Notes under the pieces: generated by a model | Databases searched by the model: none | What the model was told of the DNA's origin: nothing | Seen by the model: the letters and a program-made list of their open reading frames with translations, nothing else | Origin: Dasypus novemcinctus | Lineage: Eukaryota; Chordata; Mammalia; Cingulata; Dasypodidae | Reading direction: 5' to 3' | NCBI RefSeq assembly: GCF_030445035.2 | Contig: NC_080680.1 | Location: forward strand, 111,130,228-111,194,227 | Length of the DNA stretch: 64,000 nt | Shown: piece after piece, positions 1 to 11,499 of the stretch | How the letters are laid out: each line of letters begins with the position of its first letter | Position numbering within the stretch: the stretch's first letter is position 1 | Translations under genes and position numbers: made by a program

Positions 1-306
1 ATCACTCTCTTGTGTCACCTCAGTTCCCTGTTCTGCTACATCTTCTTATTTTGTCTCTTCTGTGTCTCTTGTTGCGTCATCTTGCTGTGCCAGCTCTCCA
101 CGTCAGCAGGCACTCCTGTAAAGGGTGGCTTTTCTGCACAGGGCAGCATTTCTGTGTGGGGCAGCATTCCCGCATGGGCCAGCATTCCCACATGGGCCAG
201 CACTCTGTGTGGGCCAGCTTGCCCTCACCAGGAGGCCCTGGACATTGAACCCTGGACCTTCTATATGGTAGACAGGAGACCAACTGCTTGAGCCACATCC
301 GTTCCC
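1..306 (-). mobile_element. DAS-type SINE, diverged copy at window edge
   Basis: Read on the minus strand, the element opens near 306 with a tRNA-like head: an A-box-like GTGGCTCAAGCAGTTGG and a B-box-like GGTTCAATGTCC. It continues into the body shared with the other long SINEs (GAGAGCTGGCACAGCAAGATGACGC). Its middle holds several imperfect tandem units around TGGCCCATG/TGCCCCACA that the younger copies lack, so it looks like an older subfamily. The 3' tail lies beyond the left edge. Open frames here are chance frames. Confidence 0.85.
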
Positions 307-1140
307 TTGTAGATTTTTAAAATACATAATTCTAGATTGTGAACTGAATTAAAATTACTATTTTGGACAGAATTAAAATTACTATCTTGTGCAACCATCA
401 CCATTTCATAGGTTTTAAAATGTTATTTTAAATTTCAATTTCCAAGTGTTTATAGATCTTGTATATAGCTGTTGCTATAACCTCTAACCAAGGAAGGACG
501 TTGCCCAGTAAGCAGCAGTATGGGAGAGATTCATGAAGCTGGGAATGGGATTATTCTGATGAACCACTCATCTCCCTCCTGCAGAGGGAAGGACGCTGCA
601 TGGCTGACCCCAGGCTTTTTTTTTTTTTTTTGACCCCAGGTTTAATGGTTAGGCCTCATGGGTTAAGAGAACAGGGAGCTTAGTCTCAAAATCTGATATA
701 TCTTTCCAAGTGGAAGAAACTCTATTTCTGTGACACTCTTAGCCTCATTCCATTTCTCATTCACTGCTCCCCTAGGAGTCACTCACTTGGAGAATTTGGT
801 GGCAGAAATTTAACACACATAACCCTGCCTCCTGCTCTCAGGAGTGGGCCAGACCCCAGAGAGCATCAGCTCACTCAGCTCCTCTCCAGGCAGGCTGTCT
901 CCACCGTAGGGTTCAGCATGGCCTGAGACTGAAAGAATACATCTGTCCTGTTCTGGGATTCAGCAGCTTCATGTGAGACTTGCACGAAAATATTGACTCA
1001 ATCTCAGCCCTAGCAAAGAAAGTGATATTTTTATTTTCCCTATGCTAATTATTTTGTCTTATTTCTCTATTTGTTGAAAACGCAGGCAGGTAATAGGGCT
1101 GATATTTACTGTGCCTTCTAAGACATATCTCATACCTCTT
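307..1140. other. No gene or confident repeat; contains an orphan poly-T tract
   Basis: Ordinary AT-rich intergenic or intronic sequence with no sustained reading frame. The only structured item is a 15-base T tract preceded by C and flanked by a perfect 10-bp direct repeat TGACCCCAGG (605-614 and 631-640), described in the findings. Confidence 0.5.
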
Positions 1141-1144
1141 TCAT

Positions 1145-1262
1145 GTGACCTCAACAAGACTTTGAGGATGATATGATTATTGTCCATTTAACAGATGAGA
1201 AATTGAGGATGAGAGGGATTAAGGATGCCAGAGTTAAATCATCAAACTCATTAAGTGCTTCT
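1145..1262. repeat. MIR-like SINE fragment
   Basis: The stretch ATTGTCCATTTAACAGATGAG followed by AAATTGAGGATGAGAGGGATTAAG resembles the MIR core that reads 'cattttacagatgaggaaactgaggc' in reverse orientation. It is old and diverged, and boundaries are approximate. Confidence 0.55.
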
Positions 1263-1924
1263 TATCCCCTTTAGCCCTCTATTGGGGAATGTGATTCTGT
1301 AGCGCTACATCCAGCCTGAGGAAGGAGCATTAATCCCCCTACTGATGGATGGTGGGGAGGTGTGGAAGAGCTATAGGGCCTTTCAGATAGCAACTGCAGT
1401 CTCAAATTCACATAACCCATTATTACAGAAGGATACGTTTGGCATCACAAGGCTACAACAGGAATTTGCCTCTCCTTTGGGAGTTTCAACCTCTTATTAT
1501 CTTCTCTTCAGTGCCTAATTTCTTGGCAGCCTGATGAATTGAACCATTATGCACTTTTCAGAAGTAATCATTTATTTGCCTTTCATTCGAACCATAAATA
1601 TTTATTAGCATCCACTTTGCATAAAGCATATCCCAGCCCCTACTGCAGACTTAGTCTTGCTACCCAACCTTAGGGAGGTCAGAATTAACTCATTTTCTCA
1701 AAACTGGGGATCTTATGGACCCATCAAAACTCGAATGGAGATTGAGAATAGATCCTGGGGCTCACTTGCAGCCAAGCACATGCCCAATGTGGCATTTCCA
1801 AGGATGGACCTGAGCAGCAATTTTGAAGGTTCTGCAGGCCTGTTTTGAAGGATGAGGCTACTTCTTTCATCATTGTTCCATAGTCATGAATCTTTCTTCC
1901 TTGTTTCGTTATAAATGATTGTAC

Positions 1925-2211
1925 ATGTACACAAAACAAATTTATTTTCTTCCCCAATCTTGTCCCTGTCACATGACTAGTTGTATTAGTTTCATGTCAT
2001 AATATTTAAGGATGTCAAGTTTAAGAGCGAACATTACCCAAGGACTTGCACCCTCTTCTGCAGGAAATTAATGTGTTTGCAGTTGTACAAAGGAGAGTTG
2101 AACATTGTTAGGTGGAAATACATATATATGCATGTCTGTTATTGTTTTCACGTAGAAACTAAGTATGGTTTAAGGTAATGCATGTGGTTGCCAAGTTGAC
2201 CAGGGGTGGAC
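1925..2211 (+). mobile_element. ERVL-like retrotransposon, 3' internal segment (copy 1)
   Basis: This segment aligns by eye with 28060-28358: both carry 'TTTAAGGAT.TCAAGTTTAAGAG', 'ATTGTTAGGTGGA' and 'ACTAAGTATGGTTTAAGGT'. Both end in a purine-rich tract (GGGGTGGAC / AAGGGTGGAC) directly before a sequence opening TGATG.TTAGG. Internal sequence, purine tract, then a TG-starting repeat is the layout of a 3' provirus end. No reading frame survives. The assignment to ERVL is from general resemblance. Confidence 0.6.
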
Positions 2212-2656
2212 TGTGATTTTTGCAGCAAAGCCAGGAGTTCTGAGGGGCAGAAAAACCCAGACAGCACTTGAAGAGGAGGAGGAACAGATTTATTATGCAT
2301 GTACCCGGAGGAGAGTTAATCTTCAAATTCTGAGCCTCGTTTTTCAGTTTTCATAGGTTTATATAGGATATTATGTGGGATGAGCATGACTTTTGCTGAT
2401 TGGCTAACATGTTGCTAGGTGAAATTTATACGTGGGGTTACAGAAGCAGAAGGCAGGTGCAAGGTCATGCTTTCGTGGTCTGATTTACAGAAGTGGGGGG
2501 CAGGAGTGGTTTGTTAGATTACAGAAGCAGGGGGCAGGAGTCATTTCTTTTGATATTCTCCTGCAAGGCCATGTTCTCATGGGCTGATTTACAGAAGAGG
2601 GAGCAGGAGTGGCTCGAGAGATATTTTTTCTGCAAGGTTATGCTTTTTATTTCTCA
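2212..2656 (-). mobile_element. Solo LTR (gammaretrovirus-like layout) inserted in the older ERV copy
   Basis: On the minus strand it begins TGAGAAATAAAAAG and ends AAAAATCACA. It contains a CCAAT box (GTTAGCCAATCAG), a TATA-like TATATAAACC, and a downstream AATAAA followed by a T/C-rich stretch, in the order expected for an LTR. Three to four imperfect internal repeats around TTACAGAAG.(A/G)GGGGGCAGGAGT (plus sense) are visible. The corresponding position in the paralogous copy near 28358 lacks this roughly 445-bp block, which shows it is an insertion. The target-site duplication is degenerate (GGAC/CAAC at best). Confidence 0.8.
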
Positions 2657-3097
2657 ACCTGATGATTAGGTTAATGTGTCAACTCAGCCATGTAATTGTG
2701 CCCAGTTGTTTGGTCAAGGAAGCACTGGGCTAATTGTAATACGAGGACATTTCCAACATTTCTGACTTTAGTCACCAGTGAGTTTACTGCATAGATAATC
2801 AAGGAGATTGCCGTCAGCAATGAGTGACATTTTATCCAATCAGTAGAATGCCTTAAAAGAGGAGGTGATTTCAGCATTTAGAGAGAATTTCCCAGCTTGT
2901 CTTTGAACAGCCAACATATCCCAGAAACTTATCAAGGACTTTTCATTGGACTTTCATTGGAGTCCCTGGTTTGCAGCCTGCCTGTGGAACCTGGAGTTGT
3001 GCATCCCCACACCACATGAGAGGCTCTTATAAAATCTCATCATATTTACAGATATCTCCCATTGGTTGTGTTTCCCTAGAGAACCCTGACTAATATA
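2657..3097 (+). mobile_element. ERVL-like LTR (copy 1)
   Basis: It runs from TGATGATTAGGTTAATGTGTC to GAGAACCCTGACTAATATA, has TG...A termini, and aligns with 28359-28755 over its length (for example CCAATCAG(T/C)..A.GCCTTAAAAG and CCCTAGAGAACCCTGACT). It directly follows the internal segment, apart from the younger LTR lodged at the junction. Confidence 0.65.
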
Positions 3098-3354
3098 CCA
3101 AGTCACTCCTGATAACCTCCTAGGACACTGAGCCCTCTAGATAGAGCAAGGCTCTGAATAAAACAGCCTTCAGTGTTATTGAAGGTTCTGGCACTGCCAA
3201 CAACCATATCACCTAGGTCAGTGTTATTCAATGTATGGTCTATGGATCAGTGTCAGTATGCAAATTAGCTGTGCTCATCTGCAACAAGATTAGTACAGAA
3301 ATTGAGAATAAATATTTAGAAAATTTCATAGCAAATGTAAGATAAGCTTTCTTG

Positions 3355-3960
3355 AAGTGTAATTTACATGTAATTCATCAGCTTAAAGTGTACAATTCAA
3401 TGACTTTTGACAAATGTATAGTCATATAACTTCTACAACAATTAAGATACAGAACATTTCCATCACCCCAAAACATTCCCTTTGCCGTCACGCCTCCCAC
3501 CCCCCGGAACCAGGTAGCCACGAATCTTCTTTCTACCATTGTAATTTAATTTTGCATTTTCTGGAATTTCATATAAATGGGATCACATAGAATGTAATCT
3601 TTGGGTCTGACTTCTCTACTTAGCATAATCCTTTTTGAAATTCATTCATATTAGCAGTAATTTACTCCTTTTTATTGCTAAATAATATTCCATTATAAGG
3701 ATTACCACTTTATTCATTCATCTACTGATGGACATTTGGACTGTTATGAATGAAGCTGTTAAGAACATTCATATACAACTCTTGTGTGGTTACACATGTT
3801 TTCATTTTTCTTGGGTAAATATCTAGGAGTGGGATTGCTTGGTCACATGGTAAGTATATATTTAACATCTTTCTAGCAATTTGGCAAAATGATTTTATGC
3901 CTGTTTAATCTAATATTTTTTAGAATTAGAGGTTTTCTCTCACATATCTTTTTTATTTCC
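3355..3960 (+). mobile_element. L1M 3' UTR fragment
   Basis: Recognisable old mammalian L1 3' UTR sequence: AAAGTGTACAATTCAATGACTTTTGAC, CATCACCCCAAAACATTCCC, ATTTCATATAAATGGGATCA and CTTGGGTAAATATCTAGGAG appear in the known order. It matches the second copy at 35255-35713 in content. It appears to split an older unclassified repeat at about 3200-3350 and 4020-4110. Confidence 0.8.
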
Positions 3961-4194
3961 TTTTTTCTAGTAATTCATTTTTAAGGAGTACTGGTCAGGT
4001 ATTTTGTAGAGTTGCAGAAATCCAATTTTTATTGCATTTTACTAAAACATGGGTCTATGAAAGAATAGAAAAAAAAGTAAAGCTAGTTATTTACCACAGA
4101 TCATTTGAAAAACTCTGCCCTGTGATGACTCCCCACCTGCCTTCCCAGTCCCACATCCCAGGTTAGAGACTTTAGTGGTGTTTGTTACATTAAG

Positions 4195-4330
4195 CGTAAC
4201 TGGGCCCTCCTCACTGCAGACACTGGGTCTGACTCAGAGGTCCAGGGCCAAGCCTGGGCATCAGCACATTTAAAAGCTCCCTGGGTGGTATTAATGAGCA
4301 GTCAAATGAGAACCCACTGCCCTAGATACT
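4195..4330. mobile_element. MER5-like hAT non-autonomous element
   Basis: The blocks GGGTCTGACTCAGAGGTCCAGGG, GGCATCAGCACATTTAAAAGC and TGAGAACCCACTG follow the MER5A order (question of a 'tctgattcagtaggtct' block, then a 'gagaaccactg' end). It is diverged and boundaries are approximate. Confidence 0.55.
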
Positions 4331-4564
4331 GCCTGGAAGGATTTCCTTGAGGAGCATCCAGCAGTTCAGAAGGCATGCTGCGGCCAAGAGAAACCTTAGA
4401 AGATTACAGGGAAGATCCCAGGTGCCGGAGAGGGCTACCTCACCATATGGAGTTCTCTACACAAATCTGGTGAGCACAGTCTCATTTCACCTGCTGTGAA
4501 ACGCTCATGAATTCCTTCTGGCAACAAGCAAAAGAGCATGCAAAAGAGGCTGGGTACACTGTCA

Positions 4565-4760
4565 CAATGTCCATTCACATTTATGGAGTATTTGCTATGC
4601 TCCCGTCCTGTGCCGATCAACAATTATCTCCATTTTAGAGGTGAAAACAACTGATGGCCTAACCTACTCAGGGTCATACAGCCAGCAGTTGTGATAGCCA
4701 AAATATGAACAGGTTGGCTCCCTTCGGAGCTTACGCTCTTGGCCCATATTGTACCCAGTC
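4565..4760. repeat. MIR SINE fragment
   Basis: TTATCTCCATTTTAGAGGTGAAAAC, then CAGGGTCATACAGCCAGCAG, corresponds to the MIR core 'cccattttacagatgaggaaac ... ggtcacacagctag'. A second MIR-like 3' part is visible at about 5045-5160 (AGTCTTTTCCCTCTCTAGGCTTTAG). Confidence 0.65.
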
Positions 4761-5164
4761 CTCAGAGTGGTCCAAGGGAAAGGGCTGAGGGTCAAAGTTC
4801 AGAGACGAAGGGAAGAAGTCAGAGGAGAGGAAAAGATGTTTCACCAGTAACGTAATGTCTCCACTTGATTCAAAATACAAAATGATACATGGTCAGAAAG
4901 CCCCAGGAGCCTGGCAGAGAAAACTGTTATCCTACATCAGAAGTGACTCCAAACAAATGATAGATAAGTGCTCCAAGGAAAAAGCCTGGAGTGGGGCGAA
5001 TACATCCGCCTGGGTTCTACCGCAGGCCTACTTCTAAGGTGAATGACTTTAGACTAGTCTTTTCCCTCTCTAGGCTTTAGAGTCTTCATGCTAAAAATAA
5101 GGCACTTGAACTAGAGAACCTTTATGTCTCTGCCTCTTCTTACTCAAATATTGTATGATTCTAT

Positions 5165-5837
5165 GCATTCAAAAGCAAAAGATGTCCATAAACAGATGAT
5201 TATATGGAAAACATATTTTCAGTAGAAGATATGACTGTTTATCTAGCAGACTGTATACATGGCAATATTTTTCCTAGAGTGAGCAAAGCAAAGTGCTCCA
5301 GAAACATCAAAACAGCATATGTTCTGCAAAATTGTTCCATTTTTCCATTCTTGTGGCTAACACTCTGGTCATTAGAGTTTACAAATTATGTTCTGAGCTA
5401 CATTAAGCTGCCAGCCTTCATTATAAATCAGGGCACTTATTAGAGTAAACAGAGGCAGGGCACCACTGTCGACTCCTTAATTGCCCTGACTAGTCTGAGG
5501 GAATAAAGTCAGATCAAATTGCAATGTGTTATTAATCTTCTTAAATTTGGGGTTTGGGAAAATTACTGTGAGCCACTACTGTGATGCTTAACCACTGACG
5601 CCGATAGCAAAGCTGTGCTTCCACTTAGCGTTGTTGAGTCGGTAGCAGGTGACATTTAGATGCTTCTGTTCCTGTCAGAAATCCAGGATCACCTGAATTC
5701 TTTAGGCAGTGCTTCTTTTGGGGATGGGGAGAGGGGATGTTGCTTAAATTTATTCTGAAAACTCGATTCATTAAGGTCTTCTGAGGGGCTCCTGTGAAAT
5801 CACATTACAGTGATTTAGAATGAGACATAGAATTGGC
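5165..5837. other. No recognisable gene or repeat
   Basis: Short frames only (longest about 80 codons), with no codon bias, splice-flanked exon or repeat family that I can name. Confidence 0.45.
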
Positions 5838-6297
5838 ATCTTAGTTTCCTAGGGCTGCCATAACTAAGTACCACAGATGGAGTGGCATAAAACAACAGAA
5901 ATATACTTCCTCACAGTCCTGGAGGCCAGAAGTCTGAAGTCAAGGTGTTGGAAGGGCACGTTCCCTCTGAGTCCAGGGAAGAATCTGTTCCATGCGTCTC
6001 ACCTGGCTTCTGGAGGTGGCTGGCACACCTTGGCCTCCTTGGCTCACAGGACTTTGACCTCTGCCTCAGTTGTCACATGGCATTCTCCCCTGTGTCTGTC
6101 TGTGTCTCTTCTCTTCTTCTCATAAGGTCATCAGTCATTGGATTAGGAGTGTACCCGACAGCTGTATGACCCCATTTTCACTTTACTAATTCCATCTGAA
6201 ATGACCCTATTTCCAAATAAGGTTACATTCTGGGAGGACTGGGTGTTGAGACTTTACCATATCTTATCGGGGGATACAATTCAACCCGTAACAATTG
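5838..6297 (-). mobile_element. MLT1-type MaLR LTR
   Basis: The plus strand shows the reverse complement of an MLT1 LTR: TTAGTTTCCTAGGGCTGCCATAAC, AAAACAACAGAAATATACTTCC, CAGTCCTGGAGGCCAGAAGTC, then CCCTATTTCCAAATAAGGTTACATTC and GATACAATTCAACCCGTAACAA at the far end. It is near full length (about 460 bp). It is an ancient mammalian LTR with no coding capacity. Confidence 0.85.
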
Positions 6298-6299
6298 TC

Positions 6300-7205
6300 A
6301 CGTTGTTTGAAGGCAGCAAGTTAAAAAGTACCAAATGGTATTTCTGAACTAGTCTGGCGAAGGTAGCGAAAGCACTTAGCTCCGCCACCCAAAACTCAGC
6401 CTGCTATTTCAGCCTTCTCTTCTGTTCCCCTTCAGCATCTCCTCAATTTTTATCTTCTCTGAAAAATCCACCCTTGTCAGAACAAACTTCCCATCTTGCT
6501 CCTGTGTCTTTTTGCATGCTGACTCCTCAGCCTGCCTTTGTATAGCTTGTCTCATAATTAGGTATATACTCATCTTTCCAAGTTGACTGTAAGCTGCCTG
6601 CAGACAGGAAATGTATCTTTTTCATTTCTATATACCCAGTGTGCCATTATGTTTAGTGCAAGCCTGACACTGCTTAAACCTTAACAACACTTCAACTGAA
6701 TTTTTAAGTGGGATAATATTACCTGGCAAGCTTATTGTGAGTATTAAATGGCATTAGATCCCTAACATGTATTAGAATACAGTAGACTAAATTCTGCTAG
6801 AAATGAGTGAGAGCATCCCTCTTTCCTAGCTGATAGGTCTATTACAAAGCTTAGCAGATGACATTTGGAAGAAGTTCTAACTTAATCCAGGCATTACATT
6901 TGCTGCATTACCTCAGTTTTTTCATTCAACAAGCATTTACTGGGCTTCTGAGTCACGGAGCACCTAGTATGTCCTCAAAGAGTTCACAGTCCAGTGAAGG
7001 AAAAAGACAATAGATGGATACAGTACACTGCAAAGCAATGTTTTTTTTATTTCTTCAACAGATATTTACTGAGAGACCACCATATAGAAAAAGCCATGCT
7101 AACCACTAAACTGGAAGATAATTCTTGTTATTGGTATGAAATATAATTTACATTAAGGTAACTACACACTGAAAAAATATAGCTTTGTAATTAGTTACAT
7201 TTCTG
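6300..7205. other. Mostly unrecognised; weak MIR/L2 traces
   Basis: AATATTACCTGGCAAGCTTATTGTGAGTATTAAATGG (about 6715-6755) looks like the 3' part of a MIR, and CATTCAACAAGCATTTACTGGGC (about 6925) like another old repeat start. Nothing else is identifiable. Confidence 0.4.
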
Positions 7206-7209
7206 TTTT

Positions 7210-7700
7210 CATTATTGTCTAAATCTAGGGTCCATAAACTGGGATAGAATTCAAGGCATCCACAAACTTGGACAGGAAAAATATATATATTTATTTTCAT
7301 TAGTCTCTAACTGAAATTTAGCATGTCTTTCAATTATGACTATAGGCAACATTCCACAGTATTCTTAACAGTACCTGTGACTTTTTCACCATAGAAATCA
7401 CAGGGATTTTCATATCAAATTACAGTTGTTGCAGCTATGTTGAAATATCTGTTACCTACATCAGAACTTTGAAATTAGTTATGTCATCTGCTGTCAAACA
7501 TGGTATTTAAAGCATGAATAAAAAGTATATGCCTTACTATATCACAAAACTGTCTATTTAATATTTTAATGACTATATTTCCACATAATTTAAAAATATT
7601 GTAACCCTATATATCTTATAGGACTATTTTGCAGACTCTAAAGACTTGACCAGACTACCAAAGGCATCTGTGGCACAAAAAGGTTAAGAACCCTTGATCC
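7210..7700. mobile_element. Ancient interspersed repeat, family not certain
   Basis: The block from TAGGGTCCATAAACTGGGATAG to GCACAAAAAGGTTAAGAACCC, with CTCTAACTGAAATTTAGCATG, CATAGAAATCACAGGGATTTTCATATCA and AGTTGTTGCAG between, is a familiar old mammalian repeat that usually ends 'aaggttaagaacccctg'. I cannot give its name with confidence; a DNA-transposon origin is my guess. Confidence 0.5.
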
Positions 7701-7701
7701 A

Positions 7702-8985
7702 CACCTTGATCACAGTAATTCTTAGCACACATTTGACCTTCTTCTCTGAGATGTGTTCAGAGACATGGCTGAGCTTTGTGGACCATGCCACACGTCTGCT
7801 TGGAACAGTGTTTCCAGCCACATGTCAGGAGCCGGGAAGACAGCACATGTCCATGCACCCCCATGTGACCATCCTCTGATCACCCCTTAGAGAAAAATGT
7901 GATGCAACTGCAAGGCCAGCAGGGTCTGGGCCTGTCTCTGTGAATGCCTCAAGTAACAAAGAATGGAGTTTAAACATAGCCTGCACCATCTGAATCAAAA
8001 CCAAAGCATACACGTCCCAGATGGGAGGAAACAAACTTGGCAGAACCAGGTGTAGCCAGAAGCACCTGGAAATCTTGGTGGACCATAGGCAAATATGAGT
8101 CATCAGTGAAAATTGGTTAGTTCCCAGAATAAATGTCAACAAAATATAAAATAACTAGCACATAAGAACTGAAAAGCATCTGTTTTCTTGCTTGAGTCTA
8201 GCAAGGTAGGATTATTACTCCATTTTATAGATATGCAAGTCAGAGTGAATAAGGTAACTTCACCAAGTCACAGAGCTAGTAAGTGAGAAATCCCATCAAA
8301 CATAATTAGACAATTGTATTTATATTGTATTACATCCATCTCCAGTAACAGTATTTCTGGTATCAAAGAACATCTCCTTGCCTGGGATGAGTGAAGTGCT
8401 CTAAGAGTCAACCAGAGGAGTTCTTTATCCTTGGAGGAGTCTGTTTTTTAATGTGGGTCCAGTTGTGAAGGGCGAACAACTTACTTCTGAGTTCACACAA
8501 CTGGCAGCTAGCCTAAACCAAATGACCTTTGAGTTTGAGAATCCTATGCTTTAGGGGTTACTCTGCTTCCCAAATGAGGTAAGAAAAACTAAATATAATT
8601 CATCTAAATCATATTCAAGTGGCACCTGAACCCAAAGTGCAATTACTTTCCAAAGATCATATGATAAGTCAGAATTTCCAAAGGCAAAGTTGGTGACAGG
8701 GGCCCATGTTCCTTTCCCAAGAGAGAAGTGGTAAATATACTTCCTCCTGGTAAAGGACAAGGTCTACACCATGGGAGAGAGAACCTGGCTCATAAAGGAA
8801 CCATATCCAGGCTCTTCTTGTGGTTTCTCGTTCCACATGGTGATTGCTCTCATTCTTTTTTTTTTTTTTTTTTTGCTTTTTTTATTTAATATATTGTGAA
8901 CATTTCTTTGACTCATTAAATATTTTCCTACAACTTCTTTTTTTATGGCTGCATAGTGTCTCTATATGAAGCCCCCTCATTTCTT
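7702..8985. other. No gene seen; MIR trace and A/T tract
   Basis: A MIR-like core is present at about 8210-8285 (CTCCATTTTATAGATATGCAAG, then CAAGTCACAGAGCTAGTAAGTG). A T18 tract at about 8857-8874 precedes AT-rich sequence resembling degraded L1. Otherwise unassigned. Confidence 0.4.
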
Positions 8986-8987
8986 TT

Positions 8988-9165
8988 TTTTAATTTATTG
9001 AAGTATATCACTCACACATAAACATGCATAAACAATAACTGTATAGTAATAGTTGTGAATTTACAGAACAAACAAACACATAACATCATACAGGACTCTC
9101 ATACCTCAACCTACCATCAATATCTTACATTGTTGTGAAACGTTTTAAACTAATGATTAATGCTC
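8988..9165 (+). mobile_element. L1-like 3' UTR fragment
   Basis: TTTATTGAAGTATATCACTCACACATAAACATG and GAACAAACAAACACATAACATCATACAGGACTCTCATAC resemble xenarthran L1 3' UTR sequence. It is short, truncated at both ends and assigned from resemblance only. Confidence 0.45.
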
Positions 9166-9169
9166 TCGT

Positions 9170-11495
9170 TCTTATACTACTTATCTCTCTTAGGGCCATA
9201 ACTTAGCTCTTCTCACTTCTGAAACAGCTGTCTTTGGGAGTACCTTCCCTCTCATGCTGGTGCAGCTCCAAAATGAAGACATTTTCATTGAGGCTGGTGC
9301 ACTTGATAGAAATTCTTCAGAGCCATAGCTTTAGTGTCAATACTCATAAGGAGAAGCACAAAACAAAAAAGCTGACGTAGCTCCAGACAAATAGAGGCTG
9401 TGTAGTACATATAGCATCTTCTACCTTACTGGTGATTGACCTCACCCCTGCCTTCCTCCTCAGACATCCCTCCCATAACACCCCCGTGGAAGCACACCGA
9501 GCTCTGGCTGCTATAACCTTGAGTTTAGCCTGTCCCAAGCATATCTTGTTTTGAGAAAGGAGCCAAGATGTTTTCCTAATGCTTGCATGCAAGCCCCCGG
9601 CACTTGGCCACCTTTGTTCCTTGACCAAACATAATAGGTAGAGTGGTTGTCACTGGTGCCGAAACACTCTAGTGAACTTCTTGTCATCTTACTGTCCATT
9701 GAGAGGTAGCTGCAGCTCTCTGTAAGCTCCCCTAACAAATATTTTTGAACTGATCACCTTGGCCTTCAGTGCCTCTTTCTCTGGAATCTTGACCAGTCCC
9801 ACTGTAAGGTGGTTTGGGGCAGTCCCAGCTGGGTCTTCCCCTTTTCTTTGGGGGTGACTCCGTGGTACTGGTTCAGCAGGCCTTGTCCCCAGTAACCAGG
9901 CACACAGCACGTGAAGGACTTTCTGGTGCATGGAGATTCCTAAAAGGATCCTCTAGAGGTGAGATGGGGCTTCTGCAATTAGATTTACCAAGGGAGATCT
10001 AAGCTCTAAATACAAGTCTGCCTTTGCCACGCTGCATTTCTCAGAGTTCTCACCTCAAGAAGGATGGAAAGACTTACATCCTGAATCTTACATTTAGATA
10101 AAATATTTCAAATTACACGTTATGACTCACTGAAAGAAGTATTGATTTTCAGCCACCTATGACTTAGCAGTTATTACACTTATCAAGCCCAAATCATCAG
10201 CAGTGTGATTAAATTTTGGTTTTCATCTGGCCAGGAAAAAAACACCACACTATAATGTTTGGGCCAACAATGATTTCCTCTTCCCAGAACTTTAATTTCC
10301 TCTGTACCTCCTCCATGCTGATGCTTCCAAAGACCCATAGATCATCTCTCCTGGATAAGAATGTGCCCTGAGAAATAGCATCTATTTGAAAGCCTGAAGG
10401 TTTATAAATGAAACCTATAGTTGTTATCAGCTCCTAGTATCAAGGGGTTTGCTTCTCTTACCTTGAGTGTAAACTATGCTAAACAGTGAGAAAGGCAACT
10501 GAAACAGAGGCAGTTATTCTCATCTATTCTGAAATGAAAAGGGGATCATCTTTATTTCATGGGTTTTAAAGGGAATGAAAATTAAGGATAACTCACTTGA
10601 CATGTATTGTTTGAGGAACTATGCAGTGCAACTAATAAGACCCATGAAGGTGGTCAGAACATTTTCAGTATTTACTTCCTAGTAAATGCCCCTTGCTAAG
10701 ACTTCATTCTGTAAAAAGCGATGCACACAGTCATTTTGCCTTTCACCAGCCATTTTCAGGGAGGGTCACTCCAAGGGCAGTCCTATGAAACCTACTAGTG
10801 TGTTTATTATGGGGATATAGAGCATCCATGAGGGAAATTTTCCTCAAGCCTCAGTACTAAGAAAAGCTGACTTATCCTTAATAACTGGTTTGTTTTTGTT
10901 CCTTAGGCCTTTTGAGTGTTGTAACCCATGTTTTTCTACTCTTTGCTCTGGCCACTAGCAAGCTCAGAGCCAAATTTGCTGTTCACCTTTAGCAACTGAA
11001 CAATGTGACATCCAATGACTATGTACTAATCTTGCCCGGGTTTAATCTATATTCCTAAACCTAATTTTCCTTTTGTCTTGATATTATCACCCATTTCTCT
11101 TTATCCAATTATGATGTTTATTTAATCATCTCAAGTCTTTTAGAATTAAACCATTTCTAAGAGGTCATTCTGTTAACATTACCAATGTTAATGAAAGCAT
11201 GTTGAAGTTAGGGAGCTTGAGATAGAAAAGGCTTCTATTTGAGAAGGTAGGAAAAAATCAACCCCATCCTTGGTATGGTAAGAATTCTGTGGCCAAGTCA
11301 AACTTTTTGGTTGTGCTCTCTATGATCCCTAGAACTAACATAATTTCATTTAAAAATGAAAGGATCCAAAGATCTCTAAATTGAGTTCTGTGACCCTCAG
11401 AATAAGTGACCTCTTTACCAATGTATTTACCTACCCCTCCCTAGGTCCATCTACTGGAAACTTGATCGGTATACTTCCTCCCATAGCAATCGTAG
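9170..11495. other. Longest unrecognised stretch
   Basis: No repeat family that I can name and no convincing exon. The minus strand between about 9990 and 9340 has several overlapping open frames of 75-94 codons, but they switch frame, lack homology that I recognise, and have no poly-A tail or flanking duplication to mark a retrocopy. Confidence 0.4.
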
Positions 11496-11499
11496 TAGC

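Noticed and set aside
77..248. Short tandem units as a CRISPR or satellite array
   Set aside because: The units are imperfect, without unique spacers, and belong to the middle of an older SINE subfamily in a mammalian genome.
1925..3097. Intact endogenous retrovirus
   Set aside because: Only a short 3' internal remnant and LTRs are present, with no open gag, pol or env frame.
9340..9990. Possible processed pseudogene on minus strand
   Set aside because: Several overlapping frames, but no family recognised, no poly-A and no flanking duplication.
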